A stretch of DNA of 64,000 bases from Chryseobacterium sp. (lineage in GTDB: Bacteria > Bacteroidota > Bacteroidia > Flavobacteriales > Weeksellaceae): assembly GCF_008014695.1 (NCBI RefSeq), contig NZ_VOXE01000001.1:248001-312000 (forward strand), in the 5' to 3' direction. Numbering within the stretch: the first letter of the stretch is position 1; each line of letters starts with the position of its first letter. A program made the position numbers and the translations under genes. A model generated the notes under the pieces. It had not been told where the DNA came from and searched no databases. It worked only from the letters and a program-made list of their open reading frames with translations. Positions 59,447 to 64,000 of the stretch are shown in pieces.

Positions 59447-61024
59447 ATGGCAGAAATAAATCCGGCAGAAGTATCTGCAATCCTTAAACAACAGTTAGCC
59501 AATTTCGACACGCAGTCAAATGTAGAAGAAGTGGGAACTGTTTTAACCATCGGTGATGGTATCGCTCTAGTATACGGTTTGGAAAATGTTCAGTACGGTG
59601 AATTGGTAAAATTCGAAGGCGGTATTGAAGGAATCGTTTTGAATCTTGCAGAGGACAACGTTGGTGTTGCACTTCTTGGAGAATCCAAACTGGTAAAAGA
59701 AGGTGATACAGTAAACAGAACCAACCGAATTTCCTCGATCAAAGTTGGGGAAGGAATGTTGGGTAGAGTAGTGGATACCTTGGGTAACCCTATCGACGGT
59801 AAAGGACCGATTGCAGGTGAACTTTTTGAAATGCCTTTGGAAAGAAAAGCGCCGGGAGTAATTTTCCGTCAGCCGGTAAACGAACCGCTTCAAACGGGTA
59901 TCGTTGCCATCGATTCCATGATTCCTGTTGGAAGAGGACAGAGAGAGTTGATCATTGGTGACCGTCAGACCGGTAAAACTACGGTTGCGATTGATACGAT
60001 TCTGAACCAAAGAGAATTTTATGATGCAGGCGAGCCTGTATTCTGTATATACGTTGCAGTTGGGCAAAAAGCTTCCACTGTGGCACAAATTGTAAAAACA
60101 CTTGAAGATAAAGGAGCTTTGGCATATACCGTTGTGGTAGCTGCTAACGCTTCCGACCCGACTCCAATGCAGGTGTACGCGCCAATGGCGGGAGCTTCAA
60201 TCGGAGAATTTTTCCGTGACACAGGCAGACCGGCTTTGATCATTTATGATGATTTATCAAAACAGGCGGTTGCTTACCGTGAACTTTCTCTTTTGTTGAG
60301 AAGACCACCGGGCCGTGAAGCGTATCCAGGAGACGTTTTCTATCTTCACTCCAGATTGTTGGAGAGAGCTGCAAAAGTGATCAAAGATGACACGATTGCA
60401 TCTCAGATGAATGATTTACCGGATTCTTTAAGACCAATTGTAAAAGGGGGCGGTTCTTTAACTGCGCTTCCAATTATCGAAACTCAGGCAGGTGACGTTT
60501 CTGCTTATATCCCAACGAACGTAATTTCTATTACCGACGGACAGATTTTCCTTGAAACAGATTTGTTTAACTCCGGAGTACGTCCTGCCATCAACGTAGG
60601 TATTTCTGTATCCAGAGTTGGAGGTAACGCTCAGATTAAATCCATGAAAAAAGTTTCAGGAACGCTTAAGCTTGATCAGGCTCAGTACAAGGAACTAGAA
60701 GCATTTGCTAAATTCGGTTCTGACCTTGATGCTACAACACTTGGCGTAATTTCTAAAGGGGAAAGAAACGTAGAAATTTTGAAGCAGCCGGTAAATTCAC
60801 CGCTTCCTGTAGATTCTCAGGTGGCTATGATTTACGCAGGAACTGAAAATCTTTTGAGAACCATCCCGATCAGAAATGTAAAAGCTTTCCAGAAGGAATA
60901 CGTGGAGTTTTTAAGATCAAAGCATCCTGATACAATGGCAGCCATCAAATCCGGAAAGATTGATGACCAGATTACAGGAGTTCTGAAGCAGGCCGCTACA
61001 GAATTGGCTTCTAAATACAACTAA
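59447..61024 (+). CDS. atpA: ATP synthase subunit alpha
   Basis: A 525-residue F1 alpha subunit: N-terminal beta-barrel, P-loop [14 protein letters not shown] near residue 169, [15 protein letters not shown], the signature [14 protein letters not shown] near residue 380, and the C-terminal helical bundle. Non-catalytic nucleotide site. Length is slightly above E. coli AtpA. Confidence 0.97.
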   Translation: MAEINPAEVSAILKQQLANFDTQSNVEEVGTVLTIGDGIALVYGLENVQYGELVKFEGGIEGIVLNLAEDNVGVALLGESKLVKEGDTVNRTNRISSIKVGEGMLGRVVDTLGNPIDGKGPIAGELFEMPLERKAPGVIFRQPVNEPLQTGIVAIDSMIPVGRGQRELIIGDRQTGKTTVAIDTILNQREFYDAGEPVFCIYVAVGQKASTVAQIVKTLEDKGALAYTVVVAANASDPTPMQVYAPMAGASIGEFFRDTGRPALIIYDDLSKQAVAYRELSLLLRRPPGREAYPGDVFYLHSRLLERAAKVIKDDTIASQMNDLPDSLRPIVKGGGSLTALPIIETQAGDVSAYIPTNVISITDGQIFLETDLFNSGVRPAINVGISVSRVGGNAQIKSMKKVSGTLKLDQAQYKELEAFAKFGSDLDATTLGVISKGERNVEILKQPVNSPLPVDSQVAMIYAGTENLLRTIPIRNVKAFQKEYVEFLRSKHPDTMAAIKSGKIDDQITGVLKQAATELASKYN

Positions 61025-61106
61025 GATGATATTTGAAAGGTTTGATGTGCTTTTTAAGGCACATCAGACCATCAGATTTTTAAACCAAAATAAAACCATT
61101 TAATTA

Positions 61107-61964
61107 ATGGCAAATTTAAAGGAAATACGGGGACGGATTACATCTATCTCTTCCACAATGCAGATTACGAGTGCGATGAAAATGGTTTCGGCAGCGAAAC
61201 TCAAAAAAGCGCAGGATGCAATTGTGATGTTGAGACCTTATTCCGAAAAACTGCAGGAAATTATAGAGAATGTAAGTTCATCTACTGATCTGGAGGGGGT
61301 TTCGACCTTCACCGCCGAAAGGGAGATAAAGAAAGTCCTGTACATTGTGGTGACTTCAAACCGTGGTCTTGCAGGTGCTTTTAACTCGTCCGTAATCAAG
61401 GAACTCAATACTTTGATCGGGAACTCCCAGCATGAAGTTGAAATCTTGACGGTGGGTAAAAAAGTGTACGACTCTGTAAGAAAATCCAGAACAGTTTACG
61501 ACAACCAGAGCGCGATTTTCGATGCGATGAGTTTCGAAACAGTTTCAAATTTCACTGAAAATCTGATGAAGGATTACAGAGAAGGGAAATTCGACAGGGT
61601 GTATGTGGTGTATAATAAATTCATCAACGCTGCAACGCAAGAAGTGAAAACTGAACAGGTTTTACCGATCGCACTGCCCGAAACGGCCACTACGGTAAAC
61701 ACCGATTATATTTTCGAGCCGAACGCGGCAGAAATTCTGAATGTATTGATTCCGAAATCCATCAAGACCCAAGTGTATAAATCGATTCTTGATTCTGTTG
61801 CATCTGAGCACGGAGCAAGAATGACGGCCATGCACAAAGCGACCGATAATGCTGAAGCGTTAAGAAGTGATCTGAAAATATTTTATAATAAAGCACGTCA
61901 GGCAGCGATTACGAACGAAATTTTAGAAATTGTAGGTGGAGCGGAAGCCCTCAAGAATTCTTAA
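61107..61964 (+). CDS. atpG: ATP synthase subunit gamma
   Basis: A 285-residue rotor shaft: N-terminal helix LKEIRGRITSISSTMQITSA.MKMVSAAKLKKAQ, the Rossmann-like middle (VVTSNRGLAGAFNSSVIKEL), and C-terminal helix ARMTAMHKATDNAEALRSDL. Last gene of the operon; atpD and atpC do not follow, and a terminator comes next. Confidence 0.96.
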   Translation: MANLKEIRGRITSISSTMQITSAMKMVSAAKLKKAQDAIVMLRPYSEKLQEIIENVSSSTDLEGVSTFTAEREIKKVLYIVVTSNRGLAGAFNSSVIKELNTLIGNSQHEVEILTVGKKVYDSVRKSRTVYDNQSAIFDAMSFETVSNFTENLMKDYREGKFDRVYVVYNKFINAATQEVKTEQVLPIALPETATTVNTDYIFEPNAAEILNVLIPKSIKTQVYKSILDSVASEHGARMTAMHKATDNAEALRSDLKIFYNKARQAAITNEILEIVGGAEALKNS

Positions 61965-61986
61965 TTATTTTAAAAATACAATACAA

Positions 61987-62012
61987 AACACCGGTTTATC
62001 CGGTGTTTTTTT
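61987..62012 (+). terminator. Terminator of the atp operon
   Basis: Stem ACACCGG / CCGGTGT with a short loop and seven Ts, 23 bp after the atpG stop. Confidence 0.85.
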
Positions 62013-62079
62013 GTTGCATTAACTGTTACCATATTTATTAATTTTTGCCAATTCTGTTTTCAGTCTTATGCTTATCATA

Positions 62080-62108
62080 TTGTAATTATTTAATTTTATA
62101 TATCTTTG
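62080..62108 (+). promoter_or_regulatory. Promoter of the second CNNM/CBS gene
   Basis: TTG at 62080-62082 and TATCTTTG at 62101-62108 with an 18-bp spacer; ATG 22 bp downstream. Confidence 0.65.
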
Positions 62109-62130
62109 CAGCAATATATTCAAACTCTAA

Positions 62131-63489
62131 ATGGACTCTGACATAGTCAAGCTTTTATTAGCAATTCTCCTCGTATTACTCAATGGTTTTTTCGTAGCCG
62201 CAGAATTCTCAATTGTTAAAGTCCGTTATTCGCAGATCCAGATCAAAGCCGCTGAAGGAAACGCCATGGCGAAACAGGCGGAACACATCATCAAACATCT
62301 TGATGAGTACCTTTCAGCTACGCAGCTCGGGATTACTTTAGCTTCTCTTGCCTTAGGGTGGGTGGGTGAAAGTGCCATGCATCATGTCATTGAAAATACT
62401 TTCCACTATTTAAATATTACCATTGACCCGGCTACCGTAACCACCATCTCCCTTGTGATCAGTTTTCTGTTGATTACGGTGATGCACATTGTGTTCGGGG
62501 AATTGATTCCTAAATCAATCGCAATCAGGAAAGCGGAAGCCACTACAATGGCCATTGCAATGCCGTTAAGGGTTTTTTATACCGTTTTCAAGCCTTTTAT
62601 CTGGGCAATGAACCAGATGTCAAGTGCTGTTCTGCGTCTGATGAAAATTCATCCGGCCTCAGAACATGAAATTCATTCTACTGAAGAGCTTCAGCTCTTG
62701 GTGAAACAGTCGGCTGATTCTGGAGAAATCGAGGAAGAAAACTACGAGATCATTAAAAACGCTTTCGATTTTACAGATCATTCAGCCAAACAGATTATGG
62801 TTCCGCGACAGAATATCGCTTCCATCGATTTCGACAGTGATATCGAAGAGATTATTGGTAAGATTATGGACAGTGGTTATTCCAGGATTCCTGTTTTCCA
62901 GGGTTCTATTGATAACATTATCGGAATTTTTTACGCCAAGGAAATTATCAGAGAATACATCAAGCGGAAAGGTGCAATTACCCACGAAGTTTTAAAAGAA
63001 CTGATGCGGGAAGCCTTTTTTGTGGTCGGGAGCAAGAAAATTTCAGACCTGCTGAAGGTTTTTCAGCAGAAAAAACAGCATTTGGCCGTTGTGATCGATG
63101 AATTTGGCGGTACCGAAGGAATCGTAACTCTTGAAGATATTCTGGAAGAACTTGTTGGCGAAATTCAGGATGAAGAAGATGACGAAGAGAAGATCGTTGA
63201 CAAAGTAGGCGAGAATGTTTTCTGGGTGCAGGCTACTCAGCCGCTCGATGAAATCAATGAACATTTGCCTAAAAAATTCACGCTGTCTGAAGAAAGTGAA
63301 TACAACACGCTTGCAGGATACATTCTGCATGAACTGGAAGATATTCCGGAAGAAAACCAGGAATTTGTCATCAACAACTATCATGTGAAAATTCTGAAAA
63401 TGCAGAACAAAAGCGTTGACCTGGTTGAGCTGGTGTACGAAGAATCCAATATTATCGATGACCTGAGCGAAGAGATCAGCGAACTTTAA
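62131..63489 (+). CDS. CNNM/CBS-domain membrane protein (HlyC/CorC family), copy 2
   Basis: A 452-residue paralogue of the gene at 39583: CNNM membrane domain (LLLAILLVLLNGFFVAAEFS; SATQLGITLASLALGWVGES; IVFGELIPKSIAIRKAEA), two CBS domains (MVPRQNIASIDFDSDIEEII; HLAVVIDEFGGTEGIVTLED), and a C-terminal CorC/HlyC domain (FWVQATQPLDEINEHLPKKF). It has a longer membrane loop than copy 1. Likely divalent-cation related. It precedes clpS by 39 bp. Confidence 0.91.
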   Translation: MDSDIVKLLLAILLVLLNGFFVAAEFSIVKVRYSQIQIKAAEGNAMAKQAEHIIKHLDEYLSATQLGITLASLALGWVGESAMHHVIENTFHYLNITIDPATVTTISLVISFLLITVMHIVFGELIPKSIAIRKAEATTMAIAMPLRVFYTVFKPFIWAMNQMSSAVLRLMKIHPASEHEIHSTEELQLLVKQSADSGEIEEENYEIIKNAFDFTDHSAKQIMVPRQNIASIDFDSDIEEIIGKIMDSGYSRIPVFQGSIDNIIGIFYAKEIIREYIKRKGAITHEVLKELMREAFFVVGSKKISDLLKVFQQKKQHLAVVIDEFGGTEGIVTLEDILEELVGEIQDEEDDEEKIVDKVGENVFWVQATQPLDEINEHLPKKFTLSEESEYNTLAGYILHELEDIPEENQEFVINNYHVKILKMQNKSVDLVELVYEESNIIDDLSEEISEL

Positions 63490-63528
63490 CCCAGATCCGG
63501 AAACGGATATGCTAAAAGATTGAATCAG

Positions 63529-63837
63529 ATGATCAACAATATTTACAATTCAAGAAATTACGAAAAACCACAGCGGGAATATGAAGAAGATGTCGCCCTC
63601 CTCGAAAAGGAAGACGACGTTTACAAACTGGTGCTGTGGAACGATGACGTTAATACTTTCGACGATGTCATTTCAGCTCTGATCGAAATTTGTGGGCATA
63701 CCCTGGAACAGGCTGAACAGTGTACCTTGCTCGTCCACTACAAAGGCAAATGCACGGTAAAAACCGGTTCCCTCGAACTTCTGAAACCCATGCACGAAAA
63801 ACTGATCGCGCGCAGTTTAACAAGCGAGATCGTATAA
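63529..63837 (+). CDS. clpS: ClpS adaptor protein
   Basis: A 102-residue N-end-rule adaptor that delivers substrates to ClpAP/ClpCP. Core: YKLVLWNDDVNTFDDVISAL with the NDD/TFD motif, CGHTLEQAEQCTLLVHYKGK and the final LLKPMHEKLIARSLTSEIV. The frame extends to a TTG at 63520; ATG 63529 is chosen. A 20-residue acidic N-terminal arm (QREYEEDVALLEKEDD) precedes the core, as needed for delivery to the unfoldase. Confidence 0.93.
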   Translation: MINNIYNSRNYEKPQREYEEDVALLEKEDDVYKLVLWNDDVNTFDDVISALIEICGHTLEQAEQCTLLVHYKGKCTVKTGSLELLKPMHEKLIARSLTSEIV

Positions 63838-63863
63838 AAAAAGACGCAATTTGCGTCTTTTTT
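63837..63863. terminator. Bidirectional terminator after clpS
   Basis: Stem AAAGACGCAA / TTGCGTCTTT flanked by an A-run and a T-run; separates clpS from the convergent gene at the right edge. Confidence 0.88.
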
Positions 63864-63881
63864 GTGTTGGTATATTACAGT

Positions 63882-64000
63882 TTAAAACTTCACTTTCATC
63901 GTAAGTTCTTTTCCGTTTCTGATCACCGTCACCGGAATTTCATCCCCCGAATTTACTTTGGAAAGGCAGTCCATATAAGAATATACTTCCTTCACCTCAC
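63882..64000 (-). CDS. C-terminal end of a PDZ-domain protein (partial)
   Basis: The minus-strand frame ending at the stop 63884-63882 encodes EVKEVYSYMDCLSKVNSG, DEIPVTVIRNGKELTMKVKF. The pattern (helix, SG D.I.VTV.RNGKE..) is the end of a PDZ domain. In Bacteroidota such an end is common in M28 peptidases and in other PDZ-containing proteases; the rest of the gene is outside the window, so the enzyme class is not assigned. Confidence 0.6.
   Translation of the reverse strand, partial: EVKEVYSYMDCLSKVNSGDEIPVTVIRNGKELTMKVKF

Noticed and set aside
1-64000. tRNA, rRNA, CRISPR, IS elements, prophage
   Set aside because: No cloverleaf-like sequences, repeat-spacer arrays, transposase motifs or phage structural genes were noticed; a tRNAscan/Rfam run would be needed to exclude small RNAs.

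Overview
The window looks like a chromosomal segment of a Bacteroidota bacterium, most likely class Flavobacteriia in or near the Chryseobacterium/Kaistella group (Weeksellaceae). This is inferred from AT-rich intergenic DNA, many promoter-like TAnnTTTG (-7) boxes, little sign of Shine-Dalgarno sites, an atp operon without atpD/atpC, E1-E2 2-oxoglutarate dehydrogenase genes apart from lpd, and small beta-barrel outer-membrane proteins ending in aromatic residues. No rRNA, tRNA, CRISPR array, transposase, integrase or phage gene was seen.

Layout. 1-9.7 kb: the end of an unidentified gene, dihydrolipoyl dehydrogenase (lpdA), small KOW, KTSC, zinc-ribbon, HRDC and YtxH-like proteins, a CvfB-type S1 protein, a short SSB, hisS and a methyltransferase. 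8-12.6 kb: a cyanophycin module, with cphA divergent from cphB and an isoaspartyl peptidase, so polymer synthesis and its two-step breakdown lie together. 12.6-17.1 kb: an accessory stretch, all on the minus strand, of poorly known genes: a DUF6261 gene behind a leader of 42-bp hairpin repeats, two orphan ORFs, an intact and a broken DUF3788 gene flanking a secreted protein, and a CpXC protein.

17.1-26.2 kb: a minus-strand cluster with two clear ATP-grasp ligases, a third ATP-grasp-like protein, a COG2170 (YbdK/GCS2) carboxylate-amine ligase, a class I glutamine amidotransferase, two alpha/beta-hydrolase esterases and an M17 aminopeptidase. It reads as an uncharacterised pathway that makes and trims an amide- or peptide-bonded metabolite, and is the best candidate in the window for an undescribed system. 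It is divergent from a glycogen operon (glgB-glgA-glgC plus a small secreted protein, 26.4-31.9 kb); the outermost esterase has an N-terminal module like those on glycogen enzymes.

32-64 kb is mostly core: an SRPBCC/GyrI-like membrane protein, sucA-(secreted protein)-sucB, apaG, an exonuclease, two related serine hydrolases, two CNNM/CBS proteins, a GT2 glycosyltransferase, an LpxL-type acyltransferase, a thioredoxin-like lipoprotein, an aldehyde dehydrogenase divergent from an SDR, rpsF-rpsR-rplI, a second lipoyl E2, a DUF62 SAM hydrolase divergent from phoH, four small outer-membrane barrels, ffh, the atpZ-X-atpB-E-F-H-A-G operon, clpS, and the C-terminal end of a PDZ-type protein at the right edge.

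Start sites were chosen mostly by protein family alignment from memory and by where TAnnTTTG boxes fall; several automatically extended ORFs were shortened on that basis. All functional calls come from reading motifs, without database searches.
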